From Dichomitus squalens LYAD-421 SS1 (Eukaryota > Basidiomycota > Agaricomycetes > Polyporales > Polyporaceae): 64,000 nt of DNA. Location of the stretch: assembly GCF_000275845.1 (NCBI RefSeq), contig NW_006766886.1, forward strand, positions 107,637 to 171,636. The letters run 5' to 3'. Below, piece by piece: positions 22,744-34,642 of this stretch. The position numbers and the translations under genes are program-made. The notes under the pieces were generated by a model, which searched no databases, was not told the DNA's origin, and saw nothing but the letters and a program-made list of their open reading frames with translations. Position 1 is the first letter of the stretch. Each line of letters begins with the position of its first letter.

Positions 22744-23326
22744 ATATAGTCTGCTGTATATTGTTTCGCGGAAAGTGGTAATTGGGCCAAAGACAGCCAC
22801 AGCGGCATATCACGCGGGCGCCGGTCGTGCTAGTGGCGTGCTGGCAGCAGACGTTGACAGGTACCCCGTGATTCTGACAAGTCAGTGAAGTATTTCAACT
22901 TCCCTCCAAACCCACATTGAGCGGGGCAGCTCGCTAAGTATATGTTGACCAAAGTTGATGCTCGAATCAACTCCAACCCGGACAGTCTCGTCGGCGTCTG
23001 TCATAGCTTCTTCAGCAGCCGAGTTTGAACCTGGGACGGCAACGAAAACTCGGCGCAATACCTGAGCTCCCTGCGCTTGATAGGGTACTTGTTCGCTTGC
23101 GCACTGTATCCTACCCGAAGCTTCGTCATCGATATCCAGAGCCCCACACTCAGTCCGTACTTTTTTGGGACCCACAGCGCATAAGGTGAGAAAGTTTGGT
23201 GGCAATAATCTGATAGCCATGTGAACATAAAAAAGGCAGGTATACAAAGCCCTACGACCTTATTACCAACCTCCCGAGTCAGGCAGCGGCGTACGCACGA
23301 CTAAGCTGCTGCCGCACGTACCCGCT

Positions 23327-26107
23327 TTATAAGGATGTCGTGTTGCCCCCGTTAGGATCGTGCAGTCCCAGGAACCCATAGGACCAGAGTTGTATTGCAT
23401 CGGACTCCGTCCCGGATGGCGATAGGCTTGCGAGGTCGGCTACGCTGAACGTATTGGTGGTGTTGTCGAACGCGTACGACCAAACCTCCGCGTAGATCTC
23501 TGTTGGGTGTTCAGCAGGATTCTAGATAGTTTAAGTAACAGGGAGGCACACCATCCTTGGCGCCTTGAATGGAGGTCCAGAGACGCGCCTGTGCGTCACG
23601 TAGTGTACGCACGAACTGAGCGTCCGAGCACCATTCAGGGATCGGAGAAGGCACGGGATTCGTGTCAACACTTGTCGTGTTATCCAGAGAGCAGAAGCCG
23701 AGTTGCCGGGCGAGGCCACTAGCCATGAGGCCTTGCTGGAACGACCTGTGAACAAGACGATGAGAGCGTGATGAGTGGAACCGTTATAGATGTTAGTATT
23801 ACTCACCACACGACAGTCCCGTGGTATGCGGCGCGGTTTAGGACATCAATCATGGTCTTATTAGAGTCGTAAGCCGGATTGGCCACGACCATGCCGACAT
23901 CCGTCAATAGTCCTACGAAGCTAATCAACGGCGCTGCCACGCACGCGGCGGACGATGTCCTAGGACTAACTCACCTCGAGGATATGGTTGTAGTGCATCA
24001 GCAACATGCCGCAAGAAATCCCGCGACACGTTCTCGCCATATACCAAGTTGAACCCCGTGTCTGAGTTCAAGACTTCCACAGGGGTCCCGTCCTCCTTCA
24101 GCGAGAGCGCGTAGAACGAGAGCTTGCTTGTTGGCTGGCGCGCAGTGGAGTCCAGAAGGGTAATGCTCAAGTTGGCAGCCTCAACGAAGCTCTCCAGCCG
24201 CGCCTCTGCCTCCTTGCCGTTCACGGTGACGTCGAACAGCGCTGGCGCGTGCGCCTCCCAAACGCTCGCGACATTCGCGACGTGGCTTGCATTCAAGGCG
24301 GCGAAGTCCAGAATACCCCCCTCAATGAGTTTTTGCGTCGCGCGCAAGGATGCCGGGACGAGTGCCGTGTTCACGTCGAACGGATAGAAGCCGTAACCGA
24401 GGCCTTCATTGCTATCGCGCCAATTCCCGACAGGCTGACCTGGGCGGAGACCGATGAGGTTGGAGACGTTGGGAGATTGCGAGAACGGCGTTGCACGTTG
24501 GAGGTTGTAATGGATGGTTCTGTTAAGAATATCTGCGTACGTGCCGGTTTGCAGCGACGCATTCTTGCTGAAGAACTGGGCCGCCCTGCGCTGGCCTGCG
24601 GGAAGTTCTAGGAAGTAGTGGCTGATAGCAGGGAGGAGCAAGAGGTCTGCAATCACCGTTATGCTCAGAAACGTGAGATAAGGCCGCAGGGATACCCACC
24701 TGTGTCAACCATCTGGAAAAAGGTTGGATGCTGGACGTCTATGTAAAGTCAGGTGGGAGGCGCACCTTGTAGTCGTAGAACGGCTGGTTGCCCACTTCCG
24801 GGTGACCATTCCCTATGTTTACCTGCAGCGTGAATTGTCAGCATACCCGACAGAACCGATAGTTAGTTGCTTGGCTCACGAAGGAAGCATAGTCACCTGA
24901 ACTTCACCTTTAGCCGAGACAACAAACGAACTTGGAATGAAACTCACCGATCGTCTCCTCGTGACATAGCGCACCTGTACTATTCGCTCGCTCGATAACA
25001 GCACCGAGAGCAGACTCAATAGCTTCGGAGGTGAGCGTGGGCATGAGTAGTCGGAGTGCGATCATCGAGTCGCGCCCGAAGTACTGTCCTCAAAGCGATC
25101 AGCAGGCGTGCCTAGAGCTTGACGCAGACAAACCACTCACTGTGAGGAAGCGCCATCCTCCGGCAGTGAACTTGTCGGCGTACGTCAGGAAGGAGACTTG
25201 CTGAGCCGCCGCATTCGTTCCATCTGCCAGCCCCTGCAGAGCCGTCTCCAACGCTTGCGTCGCGTTCGTCCCGTTCTGAGGTAAGAAAAACGCCTGGACA
25301 TCGAGCCCTGTCAGGCTCGTCTCGTTCGTTACCATGGTCACCCGCAGAATGCTCGTCGTGTTCTGCCCCTCACTCGTAGACGGGACGATGATATTCACAG
25401 TGGGTGGTGTCCACGTGTTGCCAGGAGTTACCGACAACTGAGCCGAGCTCCCCGCCGGAGCAGTCAGGTACAGATCCGCGCTTTTGTAGTCCGAGGACGT
25501 GGGCGAGGTCGTGTTGATCCATTGGCGGTGGAGACGAACGGAAGTGTCGTTGTACTCCGCGAGGGTGTAGTTGAATATCTCGTGCATGACACCACCACCC
25601 TCCACGTAGTCTGTACAACCACAGTGGTGGTTAATGCTGGATAACAACAGACTGGGAAGATGGACACGAACCTCGCATGGCGCGGACAGCGCCAATGATC
25701 GTAACACCAAGCGTAGCGTTGGCATCGAATGCGAGGTCAGCCCGGACCCCGACATTGGAGTAGTCGGTGGTCGCACTCTTGAAGGAACCATCCACCAGGC
25801 TGACGCCAAGCGCAGCGGTCGAGTTTTTGCCAGTAGTCTCAGCATCGGAAGGCGAGAAGTACACCAAAGCCCCGGAGTTGCCCGCCGGTAATGCCACAAC
25901 AAGCCTCCTCTCTGCACTTGTGCTGTTCTCGCTAGTCAAGAGCAGCTGTGCACTCGTCACGTTGTCCCTGAGGAAGTAGTTATCGTTGCCGCCGGATGCG
26001 ACCTTGAATGTCAAGCTAGGGTTGCTAGTATTCGCGGCCGTTTGCCCGGCAATGGCATGACAGGCCTGCAAGAGTGCGAGAACTTTGGTCGATCGAGCCA
26101 CGCGCAT
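23327..26107 (-). CDS. Secreted six-hairpin glycosidase-like protein (amylo-alpha-1,6-glucosidase-like fold)
   Basis: The start MRVARSTKVLALLQACHAIAG looks like a signal peptide and leads into SNPSLTFKVASGGNDNYF. Exon 1 is 25672-26107 and ends in phase with DYVEGGGVMHEIFNY. Many N-x-S/T sites (NNTT, NATLG, NETSL) fit a secreted glycoprotein. The central segment FTAGGWRFLTYFGRDSMIAL and LRLLMPTLTSEAIESALGAV resembles the (F/W)GRD region of amylo-alpha-1,6-glucosidase-type six-hairpin enzymes. It is followed by ANSTGALCHEETIGDYASF, NIGNGHPEVGNQPFYDYK and MVDTADLLLLPAISHYF. A C-terminal part with QLWSYGFLGLHDPNGG ends at TAA 23327-23329. At least eight exons are present. I infer a secreted carbohydrate-active or related (alpha/alpha)6-barrel protein; the real substrate is unknown. 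Confidence 0.75.
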
Positions 26108-26447
26108 GTCGTTTCGAGCCAATACCAGCACGGCAGAGAAGACGGGGTGTAGGTCGACCCTCCGCGAATCCTGACCTTGATGTAGTTCTGGGGTGCTGTC
26201 GCTTGCGTCATCGGTCAAGGTCAGGTGAGACGGTAGCCGGTGTCCGCAGGTGGGTCGTCCATCGACGCCTGAACTTTTTACGCTGCCACTTGACGTGAAG
26301 CCAAAAGCCGAAGCCTAATGAACATGCTGCGTGGCACACTCATTGATCTCAAGAACATTGCGAAAGCTTCGTGCCATCCGTCCATTGCAACTTTAACGTA
26401 CGTTACACCCATAGAAAGAACAACCACGACACCTGACAGGCCACACA

Positions 26448-27361
26448 TCAAGCACTCGCGACACCAACGGCTGTGGCGGCAGCCGCGACGATGGAAGCAG
26501 TCGACTCGAGCACATTCTCCGATGCTGAGGCTGCCATCTCCATGACCTTCTCCGTAGCAGCGGCGACCGTCGAAGGGCCAACCTCTGCCGGGGGGCTGGG
26601 ATTCGTCTTCGCTTTCTTCTTTTTCTTGAGCATCGCTATTCAGACAAAGTAAGCGTTGCGGCTCATGCTTGTCCTGCTTGCATAGACAGGCTTACCTACT
26701 GAAACGGCACTCTTAACGTTATCCACAATCTCCCTGCTCTGCTCGATATACTCGGTGTCCTCCAAGCGGTGCTTCTTTCCCACTATGGGATCGGAGGATG
26801 AGCCATCGGCTGAGATACCGAGCTTCCTCTCGAGCGCCTCAAGCTTGGCTCTCTGCGCCTCCTGCTGTGCCTTCTTGCGAAGAGGCTCGCTCTCGATGTA
26901 CTCGGCCAATCTAAAGTAGCTGTGAGTCGAAAGCGTCGACCGAGCAGAGCATACCGGACGTACTTCTTCGCCTCCTTGATCGTGCTCAACCTCCTACCAC
27001 TCAAATCACGGCAAGAATCGTTATTGCTGGTCTTCTGGCTGCTCATACGACCACCGGCCGCACGCAGCTGGGAACCGAAACCACCCTTGCCACCACGAAG
27101 TCGTGGCACTAGACGCAAGCTGAGAAGGGTGTTCCCCGGTTCATCATCGCCGTTCAGGAGCGTAAACAGCGGAGCATGTGCTTCTGGAATGGGACCCGAG
27201 GTGGGAGTGAGGACAAGGTCCGCAGCATCGGAGTGAAGCGGGAGCGAGGGGTAGCGCTCCGCCAAAAGCTCGTAGAGGCCGGCAAATGAAGTCCCAGAAG
27301 GCACAGACAGAGCAAGGGTAGGGAAAGGAGAGAAAGTCGAAATGAGGACAGAGGTTGACAT
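26448..27361 (-). CDS. SDE2: SDE2 replication/splicing factor with ubiquitin-like N-terminus
   Basis: The predicted protein of 269 aa comes from exons 26955-27361, 26696-26910 and 26448-26635. The N-terminal about 85 aa, starting [20 protein letters not shown], form a ubiquitin-like domain. It ends in [20 protein letters not shown], the hallmark Sde2 processing site, where proteolysis after GG exposes a Lys N-terminus. The next segment, [18 protein letters not shown] and [16 protein letters not shown], is the conserved Sde2 block. It is followed by a charged coiled-coil-like region ([15 protein letters not shown]) and a Lys-rich then Ala-rich tail. In yeast and human, processed Sde2 acts in splicing of selected introns, telomere silencing and replication stress. 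It is divergent from the DUF1295 gene (362 bp apart). Confidence 0.88.
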
Positions 27362-27723
27362 GGTGTGCGGGAGTCGGTGGACGAGATGATGGACGCTGTG
27401 GAGGACGATGAGCTTCGTCTCTGGGGCAGTTCTGGAAGACGCCACGGAAGGCAAATAGTACATAATAGAGCGACAGTGCCACGTGATGTGGGGTAAGGCG
27501 CGCTCATCGTCGCTTACGACGTCAACGCTTGTCTGCCCAGCGCCGACGTCACCCCTCTCAACCACCACTTGCTCCTCAGCAGAGAAGACATCTTCCGCAG
27601 CTCACGAGCTGAAGGATAAATACACCCGAGGCCCCCCCCATCACTGGGTACATCGCCCTCTTCCTTCCACACCCACCGAGTTGACCAAGAGTTCGACGTC
27701 CAACGTCCAACTTCCGCTAGGCC
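27362..27723. promoter_or_regulatory. Shared intergenic promoter of SDE2 and the DUF1295 gene
   Basis: The ATGs of two divergent genes are only 362 bp apart, so both promoters must lie or overlap here. I see no strong TATA box in either direction. Bidirectional function is inferred from geometry only. Confidence 0.5.
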
Positions 27724-29187
27724 ATGGCAATAGTACCCAGCACGCTCAGCACATTCTACAAGGGTGTCCCACCCTCGTTCCAATGGCCTGTCAAATTCTG
27801 CATCTATAACACAGTGGTCGCCTTCGTCCTTGGTGCTGCTACAGGCAATGTTTCCCAGGTCGACAGGGTGTGGACTTTCCTCCCCACCATGTATGCCGCG
27901 TACTACGCGTTATTACCCCTCTGGCCGAGCAAATCACCCCTTCCGCTGTACCCCTTTCTTCCAGAGACCGCGCATCCCGACATAGCTCATAACTTCAGTC
28001 CCCGTGCCCTTCTCATGTTCGGTCTCATAGTAAGTCGAATGTTTTTGCGGACATCGCGAGTCTGTGTCTAACATGTAGTCTACAGTTTATTTGGATGTGT
28101 CGGTATGTCACGAAACTCGTCGCGCAATCTGCATTATACCGACTAGATATTAGCCTCTCGTACAACACTTGGAGGCGTGGTCTGTTCAATCTGTGGGTAG
28201 TTCTCGCGTTCATCATTTTTGGAGTTGTTATAAGGGCCCTCGATGTCAAGTCGATAAGCGAAACGTGACTCTTTACTGGATTCACACCTCAGGCTTGGGG
28301 ACTTGTCTTAGTGAACTCCTGACAGGCTATATCCCCTCACTGTATTCTGTTTTGTTGCACAAGCAACTTCTGACACATTGTGACCTGCAGCAAGGATGAA
28401 GATTACCGCTGGGCTATCCTCCGCTCCAAGATGTCCCCCTTGCTCTTCCAGGTCTTCAACCTCGTCTTCATCGCATTCATGCAGAACGTCATCCTCTTCG
28501 TCCTCGCCGTTCCCGTCCAAATCGCTGCCATGCAGCAGCCAGCCAAACTTCACGTCTCTGACTATTTCCTCGCGGGACTCGCACTTCTCGACGTTGCCGC
28601 AGAGTTCGTAGCGGACAATCAGCAATACTCGTTCCAAACTTTCAAGCACTCTGGCGTCCGCCAACCCAAGACAGCTGATTGGCCTGGCGCCCGCATCGAG
28701 TGGACGACAGCCGATGCCAACCGCGGCTTCATCACCCGCGGACTATGGGCTTGGTCGCGCCACCCGAACTTCTTCTGCGAGCAGACGTTCTGGGTAATAC
28801 CTTCTCTTTGCTGCGGCGTGTCACATTCGGCTGACATATGGATGGCCTACGCAGGTGATCATCAACCTCATCCCTTTGGTCGCACCTGAGTACCCAGGCT
28901 ACGAGCCTCCCCTCCCTCTCGGGTCCGGGACACCCCTGGAATCTCTTTTCCCCATCATTCCGTCGCTCGTGATCTCCTCGCTCTTCTTCTCTTCGACCAT
29001 CTTTACCGAGAGCGTCTCTGCCGCGAAATACCCCGAGTACAAGGCCTACCAGCAGCGCGTCTCGATGTTCGTGCCGTTCCTCACTCCAGTGTGGGGCCTT
29101 TACCTCAAGCTACTTGGCAAGAAGGAGGAGATTGATAAGTTGGTGTATGGGCAAGATCTGCCGAAGGGGAAGAAGAAAGCTGAGTGA
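27724..29187 (+). CDS. DUF1295 / steroid 5-alpha-reductase-like multi-pass membrane protein
   Basis: The predicted protein of 365 aa has exons 27724-28029, 28086-28102 (only 17 nt), 28154-28192 (39 nt), 28391-28793 and 28855-29187, all in frame. Several hydrophobic helices are visible (ALLMFGLI, VFNLVFIAFMQNVILFVLAV, LESLFPIIPSLVISSLFF). Family motifs include WRRGLFNLKDEDYRW, ADNQQYSFQTFK, GLWAWSRHPNFFCEQ and AKYPEYKAYQQRVSMFVP. The RHPNFFCEQ segment resembles the NADPH-binding/isoprenylcysteine-methyltransferase-like end of the superfamily. The C-terminus is Lys-rich (LPKGKKKAE), compatible with ER retention. Related proteins reduce steroid or lipid double bonds; the substrate here is unknown. 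The 17-nt micro-exon is worth noting. Confidence 0.85.
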
Positions 29188-29826
29188 GTTGAGACTGCTC
29201 ACTTACTGGACAATTTCTTGTTGCGTTCTTGTTCTGATCTCGCTATCGTCGCACCCCTGTAATAATACGGCGTTCTTCGGCTATCACCCTGAATGAACTA
29301 CTGGCTGGAACGCGTTTCCCGAACATACGCGTAAACGAGCGGCACTGAAATGGGAGGACAAACAACAGTATGTAAGTGAACCAGCGAATCCACAACGCTG
29401 CTGTGAATAGCCACTTCTGACTGCGAGAAAACGACCGGCCGGTGCGTCGGCCAATGAGATTATATCTCATCGCGGACCGCGTGTTCGGCGTATGACTGTC
29501 GGATGGGATTGTACCCGTGGGCGGTAGGCCTACGACGACTCTCGGCAACTCAACCTAGGGAAGTAGTTCGGGTTCAGTCATCAAAGCATCCCGCTGTGCT
29601 ATCCTATAGATTCCCACCGTCCCACGGTAGGTAGTCCGTACGACCGGGGAGCTCCGAGAACCGGCAAACCAGCTGCCACTATATGTGGGCGCTAGCTCAA
29701 TAAGCTTCTAGTTGCTCTCGAGTCTTTACTAGTACTCGTCACGGGGAGGGACAACGCGATTATTTAAAGGCGGGAAGTCATCCAGAGGATAGTCCCTTAG
29801 ATCTAACTTGTACTACTGGAACGAGT
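29188..29826. other. Spacer with putative TATA-like element before the reductase
   Basis: About 640 bp without a gene. A TATTTAAAG element at 29761-29769 lies about 60 bp before the ATG at 29827 and may be the core promoter of the next gene. Confidence 0.45.
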
Positions 29827-31344
29827 ATGGCTCCTGTCACCAACGGACGCGTTCTCTTCAACGAATATCTCCCCACCGGTGAGTTCGTTGCCTGGGACCA
29901 CATCCTGACGAAAGAGCTTGTTCACGTACCCGTCTGCAGGTTACCCCATACCGGGGAAAACCGTTGTATACGATACCTCCGAGACCATTGATCTCGAGAA
30001 TGTCGCTCTCAATGGCGGTTTCCTTGTCAAGGTCCTGGTATTGTCTATTGATCCTTACCAGCGTAATCGGTTGAAAGCCCCGAGTGACCAGAGAAGCTAC
30101 GTAAGGCGTATTCATCTCCATGTTGTTTCGGACAGTGATCGATCATATCATCCACAGGGCTCCTTTGAACTTGGCAAGCCGTAAGTCCTTCCGGGTTCGA
30201 CGAAAGCGGCCCACTCAGCCACTTGCGGTAGAATACAGAACTTCGGCGTCGGGGTTGTGCTTCGTTCCGAGAACTCGGCCGTCAAAGCGGGCGATCATGT
30301 CTACGGACAGTACGGTGCGTCTCATATAGGCTTCGCCCTCGAAGCTTCTGCTAATGTCCACCAGATTTCCAGCAGTACGTCATCGTGCCTGAGCTCCCCA
30401 GCCGTATCTGGCGGGTACTCGAGAACAAGGAGCAGATCCCGTGGTCGGCGTATGTCGGCGTAGCTGGCATGCCTGGTACGTAGACGTGAGCTGAAGAGGA
30501 TACATTTACCTCAGCCGTCGCACAGGTCAAACCGCCTACTACGGCTGGAAGGAGTATGCTTCGCCTCAGAAGGGCGAAGTGGCATTCGTTACAACCGGCG
30601 CCGGTATGGATGATCATGTCATCACGAATTCTCCCACCTGACTAATCTCTCCCATGCGTACCAGGGCCTGTCGGAGCGTGGGTCTTCCGCCCAAATTCAA
30701 ATCGCTCGATGCAACTGTCATTCAATTAGCGAAGGCCGACGGTCTGAAAGTCATCGCGTCGGCTGGCTCGGATGACAAAGTCGAGTACATGAAGTCTATT
30801 GGAGCCGATGTCGCCTTCAACTACAAGACGACAAAAACCAGCGACGTGCTTGCGAAGGAGGGCCCGATTCACGTGTGCGCACGACCTCGTGTCACGTCAT
30901 TTCGTTTCCACTGACTGAACGGCATCAGATTCTGGGACAACGTTGGCGGCGAGTCCTTCGAAGCGGCTAACGAGCATGCTGCCACTGGCGCACGCCTCCT
31001 TGTGAGTAGACTGGACCACGGTGCTGAAGATCATGCTGACAGGTTTCATATTTCAGGAATGTGGCATGATCACAGTGTACAACACAAACGAGACTTACAC
31101 CGTCAAGAATCTCTTCCAGATCATTGGGAAGGAACTGCACGTCCATGGGGTCATGGTCGCGGGACCTCTGCACGAGAAGTATGTAGACGAGTTTTATGAG
31201 ACGATCCCGGAAAAAATAGCTCGGGGAGAGCTGAAGTACAAAGAGCATGTGCTGCACGGGTTGGACAAAGCAGGTCAAGGGCTTCTCGATGTTCAAACTG
31301 GGAAAAACTTTGGCAAATGCGTCATCGTTGTCGCAGAGGAATAA
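29827..31344 (+). CDS. MDR-family NADP-dependent alkenal/enone oxidoreductase, one junction possibly defective
   Basis: These are zinc-free medium-chain reductases that reduce the double bond of alpha,beta-unsaturated aldehydes or ketones. Exons give MAPVTNGRVLFNEYLPT, GYPIPGKTVVYDTSETID, NGGFLVKVLVLSIDPYQRNR, GVGVVLRSENSAVKAGDHVY, TAYYGWKEYASPQKGEVAFV and TTGAGPVGA. Then follow VIQLAKADGLKVIASAGSDD, VEYMKSIGADVAFNYKTT, FWDNVGGESFEAA, a C-terminal block with ECGMITVYNT, and LLDVQTGKNFGKCVIVVAEE ending at TAA. Landmarks are DPYQR, the Rossmann GPVGA/ASAGS and FWDNVGGE. Between GPVGA and VIQLAKAD (about 30675-30715) the frame-restoring boundary would end in AC rather than AG, and unspliced reading hits a stop. 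The gene may therefore be splice-defective. Confidence 0.72.
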
Positions 31345-31967
31345 TGGCGAGAACGAATGTAGAACGATAGGGAGGTCTTCCGTAGTAAAGCTGGCGGCCA
31401 TATAGGTTTACGGCGCCTCAATTACCGGCCCAGGGGGCTGTGTACCATGTTCGGTAAGCGCTCGTATTCGTACCAGACATATCTTCGGGTTCGTTCGATT
31501 GCACAAGTGCGTCGTGGCATTCTACGTAGTCGTAGATTTGCGTCTCGCTTCTCCCTCGCTCAAAGTGCTTCCGTAGGGCATAATCATTGCATGCTCTGTG
31601 GTAGCGCTTTTCTGCTGCCCGCCTGAACTCAAAGGCTAGACCGAGGGCACACCAAAGATGGAGAAACATACATGATTCTACTGAGGCCTCGGGAATTGAA
31701 TCATGTAGACTCTCGACTTCAGCGTTTATTCGCACATAGACCATACCACATCATGGTCATAGAGGTCAGATTCCGGTCAAAGGCGACTTACGACCCATGA
31801 CGTAGTGATCATTGCTAGCTGCATCAAGACTCGTCAGCCTCAGTCTGCATGCCAATCGTCAGCCGCCGCGCCCAGTCATATGCGCCCGACCAAGTCGTCA
31901 GTAACTCTTTACCTACTTCCCCCACACCACCCCCACACCACTGACCACATTAGCTCCCAGCTCCGCC
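31345..31967. other. Spacer with an uncertain 108-codon minus-strand frame
   Basis: The minus-strand frame 31418-31744 (MVYVRINAEVESLHDSIPEA onward) reads protein-like. It has no recognised motif and no clean splice acceptor links it to upstream coding sequence. I leave it as a possible small gene only. Confidence 0.3.
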
Positions 31968-32567
31968 ATGTCGTCGACCCCAGCTTGCACCATCGTCCTC
32001 CACGTCGCTGGCGACTCGGACGACGAATACCCCCAATCCCCGACGCTGGCGTTCGGCGGCTTCTCGACCTCTAGCGCTTCGTCCTCGACCAGCACCCTCT
32101 GCGACCTCGACCCCGAAGACCTCCTCACCGTGCCCGGCGCGGCGCACAAAGAACGCTTCCGCAAAGCCAATCTCACCATCGAGCGCCATCGCGTTCTAGT
32201 CAACCCGCGTTTGGCCCGACTCCGGCCAGCATGGACGACGGCAGAAGATCCTGACGACGATCGCATCATTCTCGTCCCAAACGAGTCCCTCGAACCAGCC
32301 AACAAGCCTGCCCTGGAAGTGGACGCCAAACCCGTGGACAACAAACCCGCCCTCGAAGTGGACAACAAGCTCGACGACGACGATCGACGGAACCGTTTCC
32401 ACCGCCCTGGCCAGTCCGAGACGCCCACACCGAGGAGGAAGTCCAAGTCAAACTCCAAGGACAGGAAGAAGAGCTGGGAGCTCCGAAAGCATGTTTCTTT
32501 CTTCGGCGCGATTGTGACGATCGTCGTGCTCGATGCGCTCATTTTTCTCCTCAGACTCGTTCATTAG
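31968..32567 (+). CDS. Small acidic protein with C-terminal membrane anchor, unknown function
   Basis: A single exon encodes 199 aa. The N-terminal half is Ser/Asp-rich (VAGDSDDEYPQSPTLAFGG). The middle holds an imperfect duplication, ANKPALEVD then DNKPALEVDNK, followed by an acidic run LDDDDRR and a basic patch (PRRKSKSNSKDRKKSWELRK). The last about 20 residues, starting SFFGAIVTIVVLDALIFLLR, are strongly hydrophobic, with LVH at the end. This fits a tail-anchored type II topology with the bulk of the protein in the cytosol. No family is recognised. Codon use is C-rich like neighbouring real genes, which supports that it is expressed. Confidence 0.6.
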   Translation: MSSTPACTIVLHVAGDSDDEYPQSPTLAFGGFSTSSASSSTSTLCDLDPEDLLTVPGAAHKERFRKANLTIERHRVLVNPRLARLRPAWTTAEDPDDDRIILVPNESLEPANKPALEVDAKPVDNKPALEVDNKLDDDDRRNRFHRPGQSETPTPRRKSKSNSKDRKKSWELRKHVSFFGAIVTIVVLDALIFLLRLVH

Positions 32568-34642
32568 CAGTTTAGATGGGCGGGGACGACGATGCGCGCG
32601 CAGAAAAGAAAACTCAAGACTCCGGGCTTGTCGTGTGGTAAGGTCGAGCAGCCGGTGCTGGACGCCGGCTGAGAGAAGTCATGAACCTTGGTGACGCCGG
32701 TTGTTCGGTATCGGTTCTCGGCCGTGTTTCTCTGGACATTGGACATTTCGTTTCGGACGTTGCTGCTATCCTTGTTTCTACAGGTTCGACAGGCCACGGT
32801 GTCTCGGTGTTTGCTTTACAGGTTTTTGTGGGGTACGAGGGGTCGGCTCTCTCGTGCTCATAGTGTGAAGGGGGAGTGGATGGCAGGTGTGAGGAGGGGG
32901 GTGCGGCGTGGTATCTGGGCGGGATGCCTCGTCGCACCATTATTTTTACAGATAAGTCGCACTCTCGTCATGATATTTGGTAGAGACTTACGATATAACT
33001 TGCAAGCGGTCGAAAGCTCTAGGGGGGCGGCAATCAGCAACGCCGCCCTCCTCTTGCTGGGATGGACCAAGCTACTAAGAGCACATGGACCGTACGTCTG
33101 CGTCGGCGATAATGCAGCGGCATCGAGGAATAGGGCTACGAGCATCTCGTCACCGCAACCTGACTTGCGCTTCTAATGCCCTCCTGATGTACGGGAGGCC
33201 TGTTCAGTGGGAATGGCCAAGACGACCTTGTACGTATTATACAGTGGCAGTCGCCGCGTTCTTGAATGTGAATGCTTCACGTCAACAGGTCTACGTACCG
33301 GACAAATCTTCTCCTCATCGCGGACTCCATCAAGCCCTCTGCCAAGTACGCTTCACGCAAGTTCCTCGGCCTCCTTCCTCCTGGCCGACAGACGAGCTTC
33401 AGCCTGGGAGACGTCCACGCAATCAGTCGGTGGGCACCGGTAAATCTGTCAGGCTGTACGAGAGCATCTAGGTACTCACCTTGAAGTCCCGTCTGCGCGC
33501 GCCCCCGCAAGCCAATGGCCTGTCGTCCGCGGGTCAGGCTCTAAGTAGGGTGCGAGACCTGTCAGGGCCGACAGTCCGCTACAGGTCTTTCATACTGCGA
33601 GAAGGGGCCCCGGCACCTTATGTGGCACGGCTCGAACGTTCCGCGTACAGGGCTAGGATGTTCCAGCTTCGCGCTCGGCAACGTTGTCTGACAACGTGCT
33701 TCGTGAGCGGGAATGCAACCTGTGAAAGAATTGGTAGCCGGTCTAAGAGCGGAAGGCGAATCCGTGCTGAGGCCTAAGACAATTGCAAAGCGGCCGAAGT
33801 CGGACTTACCTGGCTGCAAGACGCCTACTGGCACAGCTGTGGCCGCAGGCCTTCTGATCTAGACGTGGCCAGTGAATGAGCTGTGTGTACCGCGTCTGAT
33901 ATACGTAAGCAGCTGTGTGACGAAGCGTGGAGATTGTACTTAGCGGTCACGACAAGACAGCGTAGGCGATATTCGGGGCTAAGTACGCCACGCGGACTAG
34001 GACCAAGACGTCCGTCATGCCGAGCATTGATGGCGAACGATTATACTCGGTCACAGCCAACGGCTTGGCTCAATCGAGCTTATATATGTCAACGCCACAG
34101 GGCAGCACACCCACGCTGCGTACTATATAAATGGCCGAGAGGAAGACCTGGCATGTTGTCACTTGCGATCGCAAGCACAGCTGAGATTTCGAGGAAGATC
34201 TATGGAGGTGGAGAGCACTAAGTGGCAGGTGCCCAAGAGTGGGGGGCAACTATCGACCACGCACAATATAGCGAACGGCAGGTAGCGTCGAGACCTAAAC
34301 AAGTGCAGAGAACAGAGATAGCGAAACAAATTAGAGTAAGGACAGGAACGGCCCGACATGTGGCGCCCAATATTTATAGGCGCTCACCGACGACGTCTAA
34401 TGATGGAAATGATATTGGCGATGTTGACGGCGACGGCGACGTTCAGAAGAGATACGGCGGGAAGAAAACGGTGATAGAGGCCGAGACACTACATAAAACA
34501 AAAAGCAGGACGAGACGACAATCCGGGGTAATAAGGCCAGGAGCGAGACAGCAGCAGCAACGACGCGGGAAGGTTGGTGAGGTAACGCGGCGAAAACTCA
34601 TACCGGGAGCAGGAGTGTGGGGGACGAGACGAGGATGGAGAA
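32568..34642. other. Long spacer, about 2.1 kb, no supported gene
   Basis: No motif was found on either strand. The frame 34222-34653 (+) overlaps the 3' end of the Ras gene and is low-complexity (Arg/Gln/Gly-rich). It looks like a by-product of the Ras 3' flank. Confidence 0.4.

Larger units (their letters stand above)
21801..23326. other. Intergenic stretch of about 1.5 kb
   Basis: No recognisable gene. A minus-strand frame of 121 codons (22882-23247) reads protein-like but has no known motif. The stretch contains the ATAATGCATA inverted repeat listed separately, and the ALDH copy 3 promoter at its left end. Confidence 0.4.
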
